The notes beneath the pieces were generated by a model. The model was not told the origin of the DNA, did no database searches, and saw only the letters and a program-made list of their open reading frames with translations. 64,000 bases of DNA from Dendrosporobacter quercicolus. Its GTDB lineage: Bacteria; Bacillota; Negativicutes; DSM-1736; Dendrosporobacteraceae. Shown piece after piece: positions 54,878 through 63,972 of the stretch (its first letter is position 1; each line of letters starts with the position of its first letter). The stretch lies in the NCBI RefSeq assembly GCF_900104455.1, contig NZ_FNHB01000001.1:992001-1056000 (forward strand), read 5' to 3'. A program made the position numbers and the translations under genes.

Positions 54878-55642
54878 TCAATCCTCCCAGGGAAAGTGTC
54901 CTGTTTCCACATACCGATAAATCCGCTCACGGTTGCGAGAGTCGGAAAAAACCTCCAGATTGGCGGCCAAAGCGAATGACTTTGACTGCTGGAGCGAAGC
55001 ATCCAGTTGGTTCACGTACCGTTTATAGCGCGAAATACCTGCTTTGGGCAAACGTCTAAGCCGCAGCAAATGCTTGCGCAGCAAAGCTTCACTCTGAACC
55101 TCACAGGCATCCACCAAGCCCCAGTGATGTGCCTGCTGAACCGAAACCGGCTGGGTCATCAGCGTCAAATAATTGGCTTTCTGGTAGCCAATCCGCCGAA
55201 TGAGAAACGGCAAAACGCAAGCCGGCAAAAGCCCGAACAGCAGTTCCGACAAACTAAATTGTGCGGTCTCATCAGCCAGCACCATATCACTGGCGGCGGC
55301 AAAGCCGACCCCGCCGGCATTGGCCTTGCCCCGGACATGGGATATGGTAATGTACGGTCCGGTCGCTAATTTCAGCCAAAGCTCATATAAAGGCTCCGGC
55401 CTCTGCTCATTTTGTAGTCCGCTGGCCATTTGCCGGTGCATCTCCTGAAAATCAGCCCCAAAGCAAAAAACCTCAGGCAAACCCTCTAACACGACGACAG
55501 TAATCGATTCTTCACATAATTCCAGCGCCTGACGGCATTCCTCAATCAGGCGGCTATTGATGGTATTATTGCTCTCAGGACGATAAAGCTGCAAAAAACA
55601 CACCGGTTCCTGCCAACGAACCCGAATGGTCTGATAACTCAT
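54878..55642 (-). CDS. Enoyl-CoA hydratase-like dehydratase of the beta-branching cassette (ECH1, PksH/BaeH type)
   Basis: About 254 residues of the crotonase fold. The start is the ATG at 55642 (MSYQTIRVRW), with AGGTGG five bases upstream; its ATG overlaps the HMGS stop as ATGA, so translation is coupled. Motifs: FCFGADFQEMH (oxyanion hole), GKANAGGVGFAAASDMVLAD and SELLFGLLPACVLPFL. ECH1 dehydrates the HMG-ACP intermediate to 3-methylglutaconyl-ACP. Position between HMGS and ECH2 separates it from catabolic enoyl-CoA hydratases. Confidence 0.93.
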   Translation of the reverse strand: MSYQTIRVRWQEPVCFLQLYRPESNNTINSRLIEECRQALELCEESITVVVLEGLPEVFCFGADFQEMHRQMASGLQNEQRPEPLYELWLKLATGPYITISHVRGKANAGGVGFAAASDMVLADETAQFSLSELLFGLLPACVLPFLIRRIGYQKANYLTLMTQPVSVQQAHHWGLVDACEVQSEALLRKHLLRLRRLPKAGISRYKRYVNQLDASLQQSKSFALAANLEVFSDSRNRERIYRYVETGHFPWED

Positions 55643-56901
55643 GACAGCCACCTGTATTGCCGGTGAAACTCACGAATTTCGTCCAGATATAACCGCTCCT
55701 TTCCTTTGCCTGAAGCCAAAACACCGGGAACCAGCTCAAAATCCAGCTTGGCATTGCGAGTGCCGAATTTGACTACGCCGCTGCCGCGCAGTAAGTCCTC
55801 GTACTCCTGCATGGACAATTGATAGCGTTCGTTTAATTGCTTCTCGATCCCAAAGCGGCGCTGGCGCTCCTGACCTTGCGCCGTGGCGACGCCGCTATAA
55901 AACTCGGAACAACAACCCGATCCGTAGGAAAAACAACCGATACGCTTGAGCGTATCAAACCGACCGTTATCGATCGTGCTCGCCAAAGACAGGAATACGG
56001 TGCCGCCCATGATGTTTCCCACCCGCTGGCAGTAGAGCAATCCCGGTACTACCCGCTGCTGGAAATCCTCATCAATCTCTGCAGGCTTAGCCTGGCTCAT
56101 CTTGCGCATCATCGTACGATGCGCGCCTTTTACCATGCCGCCAAAAGGCGTGTGAAAGCCAAGGTAATGAAAGGTCTCCCGGTAGTCTACGCCGGTTACC
56201 CGTTTTTGGTATTCCTCAAAGGCCTGCTCGCAGCAATCCAGGTATGACAATAGGGATAAATCCGCATCGCCGGCCTCGCTGTCCGGGACCGGCCGGCACG
56301 TATCCATCACTTCATAGCCATAATAACCGTTGGCTCCTACATCCACCTGAAACACATAGGGAGCTTCACTGACCAGAATGGCTACTGCGCCTGCGCCGCC
56401 GCTTGGCTCTGCGAAGGACCAGTCGGCGGTCAACGCCTCTCCCCCGTCAACGACCATAAACCTTGAAATATCCGTGGTTATCACCAGGGCTTTGGCGCCT
56501 GGTGAAACCTGCGACAAAATAAAATTAACCGCCATCTGAAATCCGGCAGTGCCTGAATAGCAGGCTTGCTTGATTTCAAATAGACGGCAGTTCCGGTTGA
56601 GACCCAAGTATTGATGAATATACGTACTCAGTGATTTTCCAAAATCAATGCCCGATTCGGTGCAGGTAATTAATAGCTCAATCCGGTCTTTCTCTGCTTC
56701 CGAAAGCGAGTCGATTAATGGCTTGGCCGCATTGACCCCATAGGTGACCGGATCTTCATAGGGCAGGGCAACAGCCTTTTCTTTCATTAACAGATTCTCA
56801 AATCTGGTCGTATCCAATTGGCGATGTTGAGCGAGCCTCATTACATCTAAATAGGCTGTACCGCCAAAAACATTCATCGCTTCAATTCCTACTGGAATCA
56901 T
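55639..56901 (-). CDS. HMG-CoA synthase-like beta-branching enzyme (PksG/BaeG type)
   Basis: About 420 residues. It condenses an acetyl unit from a donor ACP with the beta-keto chain on a PKS ACP, starting isoprenoid-type beta-branching. Active-site Cys is in KQACYSGTAG, Glu in CTESGID and His in FHTPFGGMVKGAH, as in HMG-CoA synthases. Three ATGs in a row open the ORF (56907, 56904, 56901). The GGAGG is too close to the first, so the third (MIPVGIEAMN) has the best spacing. The 4-nt ATGA overlap with ECH1 shows a tight operon. The donor ACP and decarboxylating KS that normally complete the cassette are not found in this window. Confidence 0.95.
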   Translation of the reverse strand: MIPVGIEAMNVFGGTAYLDVMRLAQHRQLDTTRFENLLMKEKAVALPYEDPVTYGVNAAKPLIDSLSEAEKDRIELLITCTESGIDFGKSLSTYIHQYLGLNRNCRLFEIKQACYSGTAGFQMAVNFILSQVSPGAKALVITTDISRFMVVDGGEALTADWSFAEPSGGAGAVAILVSEAPYVFQVDVGANGYYGYEVMDTCRPVPDSEAGDADLSLLSYLDCCEQAFEEYQKRVTGVDYRETFHYLGFHTPFGGMVKGAHRTMMRKMSQAKPAEIDEDFQQRVVPGLLYCQRVGNIMGGTVFLSLASTIDNGRFDTLKRIGCFSYGSGCCSEFYSGVATAQGQERQRRFGIEKQLNERYQLSMQEYEDLLRGSGVVKFGTRNAKLDFELVPGVLASGKGKERLYLDEIREFHRQYRWLS

Positions 56902-57028
56902 CATCATTCCTCCCCCGGTAAAATGATTGTCCTATTTTTACACACCTATAGACCTATCGCTCCCGCCAACTCCGGCTTAGTAAGGCCGTTATCAGGCTCT
57001 GTTAGGCCGAAACTCCTGCTGCAGCTCC

Positions 57029-57898
57029 TCATCTTACAGCTAAAGGTCCCGCTTCTCTTTTAATCCGCTGAACCAAACCGGTTAACACTCTGCCTGTTCC
57101 AAGCTCTTCAAATTCCATCTCCCCAAGACTCAGCAAATAGCGTATACTCTCCGTCCAGTTAACCGGATGTGTAATCTGGTCAACTAGGTTCTGTTTAATC
57201 TCAGTTTGTCGATAGGGCCTGGCATGAACATTGGAAATTACGGGAATGTTTAATTCAGAGAAAGTAATTGCCTGTAAGAAAGCTGCAAATTCCTGTTTAG
57301 AGCTTTCCATATAGCGGGAATGAAAAGCGCCGCTGGTTTTTAACGGGACAAACAGCTGGACCTCTTTCATCCCCTCAAAAATAGGTTTTGCAGCATCTAT
57401 ATCGGTTTTCAAACCGGAAATGACAATTTGCGCAGGACTGTTATAATTCGCAAGATCGATACTCTCTAAATTGTACCGCTGTAAAGCAGCGGCAATTTGC
57501 TGTTCATTTAACCCAATCACAGCGGCCATCCCTCCGCCGGTAGCCAGACTCATCAGTTCTCCTCTCTTTTTGACAAGGATCAGGCCTCTTGCAAAATCAA
57601 ATCCACCCGCCGCAAGGATCGCATTATATTCTCCCAGGCTGTGACCGGCGACAAAATCCGGTTTTCTCCCGGTTTCTTTGATTCTTTTCAAGTAACTAAG
57701 CGCATTCACAACATATAGCGCCGGCTGCGTATATTGCGTCTGACTTAAATTGCCGTTTGGGTCTTCCAGACAAAGTTCTTTAATAGAATATCCCAGAATC
57801 TCATCGGCTTGCGCTGTTAATTCCTTAAATTCGTCAAATAACCCCCCACCCATTCCTTTAGCCTGAGAACCCTGACCGGGAAAAATATAAGTAAGCAT
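57029..57898 (-). CDS. Discrete malonyl-CoA acyltransferase (trans-AT)
   Basis: About 289 residues, starting with the typical FabD-like [17 protein letters not shown]. The nucleophile is in GHSLGEY, the malonyl-binding Arg 25 residues later in VKKRGELM, and the malonyl-type GAFHS motif in [11 protein letters not shown]. This enzyme would load malonyl units onto all the AT-less modules of genes A, B and C. The start has AGGAAAGGGG upstream. It could in principle be the fatty-acid FabD, but its place between the acyl hydrolase and HMGS genes supports PKS service. A 127-bp gap with no recognisable element separates it from HMGS. Confidence 0.94.
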   Translation of the reverse strand: MLTYIFPGQGSQAKGMGGGLFDEFKELTAQADEILGYSIKELCLEDPNGNLSQTQYTQPALYVVNALSYLKRIKETGRKPDFVAGHSLGEYNAILAAGGFDFARGLILVKKRGELMSLATGGGMAAVIGLNEQQIAAALQRYNLESIDLANYNSPAQIVISGLKTDIDAAKPIFEGMKEVQLFVPLKTSGAFHSRYMESSKQEFAAFLQAITFSELNIPVISNVHARPYRQTEIKQNLVDQITHPVNWTESIRYLLSLGEMEFEELGTGRVLTGLVQRIKREAGPLAVR

Positions 57899-57958
57899 TT
57901 TTTTATCCCCTTTCCTATTTTAATGATAAACACCACGCTTACGATTTATTGTCATTTC

Positions 57959-58897
57959 TTAAAATTTTTTCAACTTTGCCATCTCCTGGTCGAACGGAGT
58001 CAAGATGTCATAAAATTGTGATGCAGACCCTTTCGCCAAGCTATATTTCACAAAGTTGGCCAATGTGCCGGAAGGTCCCAAATCAATATAGCGAAAATGC
58101 ATGTGTTCTTCAAGTTTCAGTATGGTTCTTTGAAACAGGACCGGTTGTCTGACAATATCCCAAAAAAACTCTGGGCGGATATCCGTAATACGGTCACTCA
58201 ACAAGCATGAAATCATTGGTATTTTAGGTTTTCCAAAGGACTTTTTATATAGGAATTTTTTGTATTCACCTCCTGCCGGCTGAATGTTTTGGGAATGAAA
58301 TCCATAACCAACAGGAAGTACAAAATGGGGTATTCTTTGCAGCTGTAAATATTTTTCAATATTTAATTGATGTCGATGATCGCCGGCAATGACAAAATGA
58401 GAGGAATAATTCACAGCAGCCAGTTCCAGGCCGCAAAAATTGTCAGCGGCTTGATGCAACAGCTTCAGATTGTGAAGGATTGCGATCATGCTTCCGGTTT
58501 GACAATGCCTTTCAATTACCGCCGCTTGCTCTAGAATACAAATTAAAGCGTCTTCCGGTGCAACAACCCCGGCGACTGCCGCCGCGGCAAACTCGCCTAA
58601 ACTTGCGCCCAATACATAATCAGGCTCAATTCCGCGTTCAATCAATACGCGGGCTAAAGAGTATTCCACCATAAAAATCCCCGGATGGGTGTATAACAGG
58701 GGTTTAAAGCTATCCGCCTTGCTTTTGGTCTGATTGTAAATTTCGTCAATCATTGAAAGGCCGGAGTATTGGTACGCGATGTCATTTAATTTGGTTAGCC
58801 AGTGTCTAAATACGGCATTTTGCCGATACAACTCTTTACCCATGTGATAATACTGCGACCCTTGACCTGAGAACATAAAAACAATGGGTTTGTTCAA
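57959..58897 (-). CDS. AT-like acyl hydrolase (proofreading, PedC/PksD type)
   Basis: About 312 residues of the acyltransferase fold, opening MNKPIVFMFSGQGSQYYHMG. The start is TTG, with AGGGTG seven bases upstream. The active-site Ser is in GASLGEF rather than GHSLGE. At the position of the conserved malonyl-binding Arg there is Gln (ILEQAAVIE). The second motif is GYGFHSQ instead of GAFHS. Loss of that Arg argues against malonyl transfer and fits the AT-homologous acyl hydrolases that clear stalled acyl chains from trans-AT ACPs. First gene of the accessory operon, 60 nt before the true AT. No clear promoter was found upstream. Confidence 0.8.
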   Translation of the reverse strand: MNKPIVFMFSGQGSQYYHMGKELYRQNAVFRHWLTKLNDIAYQYSGLSMIDEIYNQTKSKADSFKPLLYTHPGIFMVEYSLARVLIERGIEPDYVLGASLGEFAAAAVAGVVAPEDALICILEQAAVIERHCQTGSMIAILHNLKLLHQAADNFCGLELAAVNYSSHFVIAGDHRHQLNIEKYLQLQRIPHFVLPVGYGFHSQNIQPAGGEYKKFLYKKSFGKPKIPMISCLLSDRITDIRPEFFWDIVRQPVLFQRTILKLEEHMHFRYIDLGPSGTLANFVKYSLAKGSASQFYDILTPFDQEMAKLKKF

Positions 58898-58969
58898 TAA
58901 GCATCACCCTTTCTCATTGATAAAGCTAAACCAACCGGGATGCATGGACCTAATCAACTTTGGAATTAT

Positions 58970-58998
58970 TTGACATTTGATGTAATTATTGCTACAAT
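58970..58998 (+). promoter_or_regulatory. Promoter of the metallo-hydrolase gene
   Basis: TTGACA (58970-58975), a 17-bp spacer and TACAAT (58993-58998), a near-consensus housekeeping promoter on the plus strand, about 50 nt before the coding sequence. Confidence 0.8.
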
Positions 58999-59052
58999 TT
59001 TCACATTAAATTGTGTTCTTATTTGCGAAACTGTTAAAAAAAGGTGAAGCTG

Positions 59053-59730
59053 ATGACTAGCGTTCAAGTATACCAGTTGTATCTTCAATCCTTATCCTTT
59101 AAAAACTATTGCTATATCATTGTTGATACAGCAACAAATCTAACAGCCATCATTGATCCGGCCTGGGAATTAGATACTATCGAATTGGCTCTGAATAAAC
59201 TGAATGCAAAGTTAGTTATGATTTTGTTAACTCATTCCCATCCCGACCATGTCGACCTTGTTCATCCACTGTTAGAAAAATATCAGACGCAGGTTGTAAT
59301 GTCAGCCAAAGAAATTAATTTCTATGGCTTTTCCTGCAAAAACTTAACGCCAATAGAAAACAATGATTTTCTTAAACTCGGCAATACTATGATAAAGTGC
59401 CTTTTAACGCCCGGCCATACGGCCGGCAGTGTGTGTTTTCTTGTCTCAGACAGCTATTTGTTTACCGGGGATACAATATTCATTGAGGGGTGCGGCATCT
59501 GTAACACAGACGGTGGAAATGCTGAGGAAATGTATCATAGCATCCAGATGATTAAAAAGACTGTCCCGCCGGATATACTTGTTTACCCCGCTCATTCTTA
59601 CGGAAAAAAACCAGGCTATCCTTTAAGCTACCTTTTTAAGGAAAATATTTATTTCCAAATTAATAAACTGGAGCATTTTATAGCATTCCGGATGCGGAAA
59701 AACCAACCCAACCCATTACAATTTTATTAA
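59053..59730 (+). CDS. Metallo-beta-lactamase-fold hydrolase (PksB/BaeB-like)
   Basis: About 225 residues. The zinc-binding motif THSHPDHVD (HxHxDH) is followed by the further ligands expected of the family in TPGHTAGS and FTGDT, and by PAHSYG. Glyoxalase-II-like hydrolases of this kind (BaeB, PksB) are standard members of trans-AT clusters and act as thioesterases on acyl-ACPs or acyl thioesters. The ORF opens at a GTG at 59044, but AAGGTG is better spaced for the ATG at 59053 (MTSVQVYQLY). It is divergent from the accessory operon. A general glyoxalase II is possible but less likely in this place. Confidence 0.87.
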   Translation: MTSVQVYQLYLQSLSFKNYCYIIVDTATNLTAIIDPAWELDTIELALNKLNAKLVMILLTHSHPDHVDLVHPLLEKYQTQVVMSAKEINFYGFSCKNLTPIENNDFLKLGNTMIKCLLTPGHTAGSVCFLVSDSYLFTGDTIFIEGCGICNTDGGNAEEMYHSIQMIKKTVPPDILVYPAHSYGKKPGYPLSYLFKENIYFQINKLEHFIAFRMRKNQPNPLQFY

Positions 59731-59771
59731 TGGCCTGTGATTTAGCAATCGGTAAACATAGACTGAGCAAA

Positions 59772-59819
59772 CTAAGGAACCTCTCGCTTAAGATTCATCT
59801 TAAACAAGAGGTTCCTTAG
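59772..59819. repeat. Long inverted repeat after the metallo-hydrolase gene
   Basis: A 13-bp perfect outer stem (59772-59784 with 59807-59819, CTAAGGAACCTCT) encloses an inner 6-bp stem (TTAAGA at 59788-59793 with TCTTAA at 59798-59803) and a 4-base loop. There is no U tract on either side, so it is not a textbook terminator, though it may still act as an RNA end or be a mobile palindromic repeat. Confidence 0.7.
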
Positions 59820-60088
59820 GAAAAGCCGGAAAAACGATAAAAAAGCATAAAGAACCATTGGGGCGTAAACACCCCCAGTTAATACAAAACTATGACTTTC
59901 CCAAGTTTCGTTTCGCGCCTCCGCAAAATTAACCTAAAGAAATTTTTCGTTTGCTACAATCCAGTTTTATACATATTATACATATAATGTATATATTTTG
60001 CAATACCTGTAATGTAAAATATATGATTTTCCGGGTTGAAATATCAAAAGCAACCCGAAAATCTAAAAATATTCTTTGGCAAATCGCC

Positions 60089-60146
60089 CGCTTGGACACT
60101 TGGGGACGTTCCTTTTTCGCTTGGACACTTGGGGACGTTCCTTTTT
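60089..60146. repeat. Two tandem copies of a 29-bp element
   Basis: The unit CGCTTGGACACTTGGGGACG plus TTCCTTTTT occurs twice without mismatch, at 60089-60117 and 60118-60146. Similar GGGGACGTTCC elements recur between genes in some Bacillota, from general recollection; no transposase is adjacent here. Confidence 0.85.
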
Positions 60147-60239
60147 TGGCAACCTCTTCAATAGTGTCAAAAAAGAACGCTCGGCGCCTCCTTTTGACGC
60201 ACATGTGATATCAAACAAAAATTTGCAGGATACAGGATG

Positions 60240-61976
60240 TTATCCGGACATGTGCTCTGATTGCAGGGCGACCATCCGGCGGTATGGCCCATCCTGTTGC
60301 AACAGTTTGTCAGGCGGTCCCGCCTGAACCACATAACCGCCATCCAGGACGATGATCTGATCGGCAGTGGCCACTGTTCGCATTCGGTGGGCAATCATCA
60401 GCACTGTTTTATCTTTAATCAGCGCGGTTAACGCCATTTGCAGCTTTGTCTCATTTTCCACGTCCAGGGAAGCGGTCGCTTCATCCAGTAAAATAACCGG
60501 CGCATTTTTTAATATGGCTCTGGCAATGGAAATACGCTGCCGCTCACCGCCGGACAGCAGCGAACCGTTTTCACCAATAACAGTATGGTAACCCTGGGGC
60601 AGCCGCTCAACAAACTCGTCACACAGGGACATTCTGGCGGCTTCCCTGACTTCTTCGTCAGTAGCGCTTCGTTTCCCCAGACGAATGTTTTCCAGAACGG
60701 TGTCGTTAAATAGGAGAACATCCTGAAAAACAATGGCATAATGCCGCAGCAGGGCTTCCGGATCGATTGCCGTTACATCGTGTCCGCCCAGCGTAATCCG
60801 ACCGGAGGTAGCATCCCAAAAACGCGCCGCCAGTTTGGCCGCCGTGCTCTTGCCGCCACCGGAAGGACCCACCAGTGCGGTCACTTCGCCCTGTCTCGCC
60901 ACAAAAGAAACCTCTTGCAAAACCGGTTCATTTTCGTGATAGGCAAAAGCAACACGGTCAAACACGATATCGTAGCCTTGCAGCGTATGTCCGGTTTCCC
61001 CCGCCTGGACAGGCTGCGCCGCCAGCTCCTGCATCCGCTTAAGCGGAATTTCAACCATAAAGATCTCAGCTATCTGAGATAAAGTTTGCGACAGCGGCTC
61101 GTACAATCTGGACGCCGCCACCAAGAAGACCAGGTAGGTCAACAGATCGGTCTTTCCCTCCAGCAGCAACTGGCCGCCTACCAGTACAACCGATGCCAGG
61201 CCCAGCCGCAGCACCGCCTGTGCGCCGGTGACCAGCGTCGCAGTGATCAGCTCGGAGTGAATCTGGGCCTGCTCCGCCTGGTCAAACTTTTCGTCCAAGT
61301 CCGCCAGATAGCGCTCCTTCATTACGCAAGCCTTGATATCCCGGATGGTTTCCAGGCACTCTTGAATCCCGTCAGCGCAAAGTCTCTTGGCCTGATAATG
61401 ACGGCGTTCCACCTTGTTTTGCCAATATTTCGAACCGATAATAAGCAGAAAGGCGACCGGAACAACCCATAACACGGCAAGGCCCATACGCCAATCGGCA
61501 TATAAGAGACCGGCGGCGATAACCAGCGTGGACAGAATAGCCCCAAATAACTGGGGCACGGCATGGGAAAAAGCATGCTCCAGCGCGGTGCAGTCCCCCA
61601 TGATGGTATTGGTTACATCGGCCAGGTCCCTTTTTCCGAAAAAAGCCAAGGGCAGCCGGCGCAACGTTTCCGCCAGAGAAATTCGTCTGACAGCGCTTTC
61701 GGCGTAGGTGGCGAGAAAGATGCTGGAGTATTGTAAATAATGGCAGAAAAACAGTACAATCCCTATAACGGCCGCTAAGAAAGCATAGGTCAGCGGACCG
61801 TGTTCCGGTAGTCCTTCCCCCATTAACGGCTTTAATAATTCATTCAGCAGCAGGATAAACAATCCTACCGGCAGCATCAGACTGAAATTAACCAGAGCAC
61901 TATACAAACTTCCTTTGCCTAGATCCCTCGCGCCTGTTTCAGTAAGGGCAAATTGTCGCTGAAAAAACTTAAGCAT
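60240..61976 (-). CDS. ABC transporter, fused permease/ATPase, second subunit (siderophore-family heterodimer)
   Basis: About 578 residues from the ATG at 61976 (MLKFFQRQFALTETGARD); the ORF extends further upstream only because it overlaps the previous gene. The N-terminal half has six predicted membrane helices. The C-terminal ATPase has Walker A GPSGGGKST, signature LSGGERQRIS and Walker B VILLDEATASLD followed by ENE. It overlaps the first subunit by 8 nt, so the two are co-translated and probably form a heterodimer like YbtP/YbtQ or IrtA/IrtB. It might export the polyketide or move a metal chelate; the sequence alone does not decide. Confidence 0.9.
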   Translation of the reverse strand: MLKFFQRQFALTETGARDLGKGSLYSALVNFSLMLPVGLFILLLNELLKPLMGEGLPEHGPLTYAFLAAVIGIVLFFCHYLQYSSIFLATYAESAVRRISLAETLRRLPLAFFGKRDLADVTNTIMGDCTALEHAFSHAVPQLFGAILSTLVIAAGLLYADWRMGLAVLWVVPVAFLLIIGSKYWQNKVERRHYQAKRLCADGIQECLETIRDIKACVMKERYLADLDEKFDQAEQAQIHSELITATLVTGAQAVLRLGLASVVLVGGQLLLEGKTDLLTYLVFLVAASRLYEPLSQTLSQIAEIFMVEIPLKRMQELAAQPVQAGETGHTLQGYDIVFDRVAFAYHENEPVLQEVSFVARQGEVTALVGPSGGGKSTAAKLAARFWDATSGRITLGGHDVTAIDPEALLRHYAIVFQDVLLFNDTVLENIRLGKRSATDEEVREAARMSLCDEFVERLPQGYHTVIGENGSLLSGGERQRISIARAILKNAPVILLDEATASLDVENETKLQMALTALIKDKTVLMIAHRMRTVATADQIIVLDGGYVVQAGPPDKLLQQDGPYRRMVALQSEHMSG

Positions 61977-63759
61977 GATTTTCCCGCCTCCCGACCTTCC
62001 ATGAAGTGGCTGTTTGATATTCCTGCCACATACCGGCATACACCCCTTGCCGGCTGAGAAGCTGCTCGTGCGTACCCGACTCCACAATCCCGCCCTGCTG
62101 CAGGACGGCGATGCAGTCAACCTGCCTGACGGAAGAAAGCCGGTGAGCAATCACCAGTACCGTTTTTCCTTGGGTCAGGTGGGTTAAGGCCCGCTGTATC
62201 TGGTGTTCGTTTTCCGGATCGGCAAAAGCAGTGGCTTCATCAAGCACAATGACAGGCGCGTCCTTTACGATAGCCCGCGCCAGGGCAATCCGCTGCTGTT
62301 CCCCGCCGGAAAGATACACGCCGCCGCGCCCCACCACCGTATCCAGACCCTGGGGCAGCTTTGCCAGAATATCGTCGCACTGGGCCAAATGCGCCGCGCG
62401 AAGCACTTCGTCCCGGCTGGCCTCCGGTTTGGCGGCCCGGATATTGTCCAGCAGGCTGGCCTTGAACAACCTGGTATTTTGAAAAACAAAGGCAATTTGC
62501 CGCAGCAGCTCTGCTTCTGGAAAGTCCCGGACATCCACGCCGCCGAGCTTCACACTGCCCGCCTGCACGTCCCAAAAACGCGGTACCAGGCTGGCCAGAG
62601 TTGTTTTCCCTCCGCCTGAAGGGCCGACCAGCGCGTAGGTCTTCCCCGGCGGCACAGTAAGACTAACCTTTCGAAGGGCCGGCTCGGATTTTCCCGGATA
62701 GGCAAAGGTGACCTGATCAAAACAAATGCCGGTATGCCGCAAAGCCCCGGACCGGCGCCCCGCCGCCAACGGCTGTGTCCGCAGGACAGCGTCCATCCGG
62801 TCGACCGCCTCCTGCGCGGCCATAACGCTTTCCCCAACATACATGATTTTGCTCATCATGGTCGTACCCACCGGAATAAACAGCATGTAAAAAATAAGAT
62901 CCAACAGGAAGCGTTTGTAGTCGGGCGCCGTTGCGATCAATAACAGTCCCACAGGCAGCAACAACAGGGAAGGCGCGTGTATGGTGATCATAAACCCGAT
63001 AAGCGGCACTCGGCAGGTCAGGGCAAATTCCGAGGCAAACTGCCAGTAATGATTGATCGACTCACGAAAATCTTTGAAAGAATGCACCGTTTGCTGAAAC
63101 ACCTTGACCACCGGAATGCTTCTGACATATTCCACAGCAGCCGTGTTCATCGTTTCCAGAGCATTCAGATATTGATGCATGGCATGACTCTGTTCGCCGC
63201 CCATCATCCGCTGCAGGAAAACCAGACTGAGCAGCAGGGGCGCCAGACAAACCAGTCCCAGCCGCCAGTCGAAGGTGAAAAAAACTGCCAGAATCGCCAG
63301 CGGCATAACTGCAGCGCCGGCCAGGTCCGGCAGTTGATGGGCTAAGAAGGCATGCGTCAGCCCGACATTATCATCAATAATCTTCCGCAGCTTGCCGCTG
63401 GCATTGGCGTTAAAATAGCCCAGCGGCGCATCCATAATAGCCCGTATAGCAGCTTTACGCATGTTTTTCTCCACCCGGAAGGCGGCGAAATGTGAGCACA
63501 ACAGTGAAGCAAAATAGCAGGCAATACTGGCAAGGGCAAAGCCCACGGCCATCCAGCCGAACCGGACAATCCCCGCTGCCCGGGAAAAATCAGGCAGAAC
63601 ACCAAAGAGTTCCCGGATTACCAGCCATATGCAGAGAAAGGGACCAATTGACAATACGGAGCTAAGACCGGCTAAAATCCAGGACCATATGAGCAGTGTC
63701 CGGTAACTCCCTGCAAAGAGAAGCAAAGCGGCAAACAAGGATTTTTTTTGAACATCCAC
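61969..63759 (-). CDS. ABC transporter, fused permease/ATPase, first subunit (siderophore-family heterodimer)
   Basis: About 596 residues; GTG start with AGGAGG eight bases upstream. Six membrane helices in residues about 5-300, then an ATPase with Walker A GPSGGGKTT, signature LSGGEQQRIALARA, and Walker B VIVLDEATAFADPENE. The DEATAFADPENE motif is characteristic of the YbtPQ/IrtAB branch of type IV ABC transporters. Partner of the downstream subunit. Transcribed toward the PKS cluster but separated from it by about 500 bp and the divergent hydrolase gene, so membership in the cluster is uncertain. Confidence 0.9.
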   Translation of the reverse strand: MDVQKKSLFAALLLFAGSYRTLLIWSWILAGLSSVLSIGPFLCIWLVIRELFGVLPDFSRAAGIVRFGWMAVGFALASIACYFASLLCSHFAAFRVEKNMRKAAIRAIMDAPLGYFNANASGKLRKIIDDNVGLTHAFLAHQLPDLAGAAVMPLAILAVFFTFDWRLGLVCLAPLLLSLVFLQRMMGGEQSHAMHQYLNALETMNTAAVEYVRSIPVVKVFQQTVHSFKDFRESINHYWQFASEFALTCRVPLIGFMITIHAPSLLLLPVGLLLIATAPDYKRFLLDLIFYMLFIPVGTTMMSKIMYVGESVMAAQEAVDRMDAVLRTQPLAAGRRSGALRHTGICFDQVTFAYPGKSEPALRKVSLTVPPGKTYALVGPSGGGKTTLASLVPRFWDVQAGSVKLGGVDVRDFPEAELLRQIAFVFQNTRLFKASLLDNIRAAKPEASRDEVLRAAHLAQCDDILAKLPQGLDTVVGRGGVYLSGGEQQRIALARAIVKDAPVIVLDEATAFADPENEHQIQRALTHLTQGKTVLVIAHRLSSVRQVDCIAVLQQGGIVESGTHEQLLSRQGVYAGMWQEYQTATSWKVGRRENHA

Positions 63760-63972
63760 AGGTTATCCCTCCTAAAGAGCGGCAGACCTGCAGCGGGGCG
63801 AGCGTCAAAAAGCGCGACTGTTTCCTATCTTTCGGTAAAAAAACAGAAGTCCGCCGCAAAACTGCAACTGACTTCTATTGTACAGAATATACCGCAAAAC
63901 CGACACTCCGTCCCCACAGATTTGGCTCCATTTGATCAGTGCGATTTCCGGTAAACCGAAGGAGCAACCTGC

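Larger units (their letters stand above)
59731..60239. other. Intergenic region with repeats between the PKS cluster and ABC genes
   Basis: About 510 bp with no convincing gene. It contains a long inverted repeat (59772-59819), a strongly AT-rich stretch near 59950-60010, and two tandem copies of a 29-bp element (60089-60146). It marks the right-hand boundary between the biosynthetic genes and the transporter pair. Confidence 0.75.

Noticed and set aside
54847-55002. Longer start for ECH2
   Set aside because: The extension overlaps the ECH1 coding sequence and does not look like crotonase; the ATG at 54846 has a well-placed ribosome binding site.
59772-59819. Intrinsic terminator for the metallo-hydrolase gene
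   Set aside because: The stem is strong, but neither side has a U tract, so it is recorded only as an inverted repeat.
59929-60327. Small open frames in the repeat region
   Set aside because: They run through the tandem 29-bp repeats and AT-rich DNA on both strands, and none has a ribosome binding site or family resemblance.
61977-62150. Longer start for the second ABC subunit
   Set aside because: The 58 extra residues overlap the first subunit gene and are Ser, Gly and Arg-rich without transporter features; the ATG at 61976 gives the normal subunit start.
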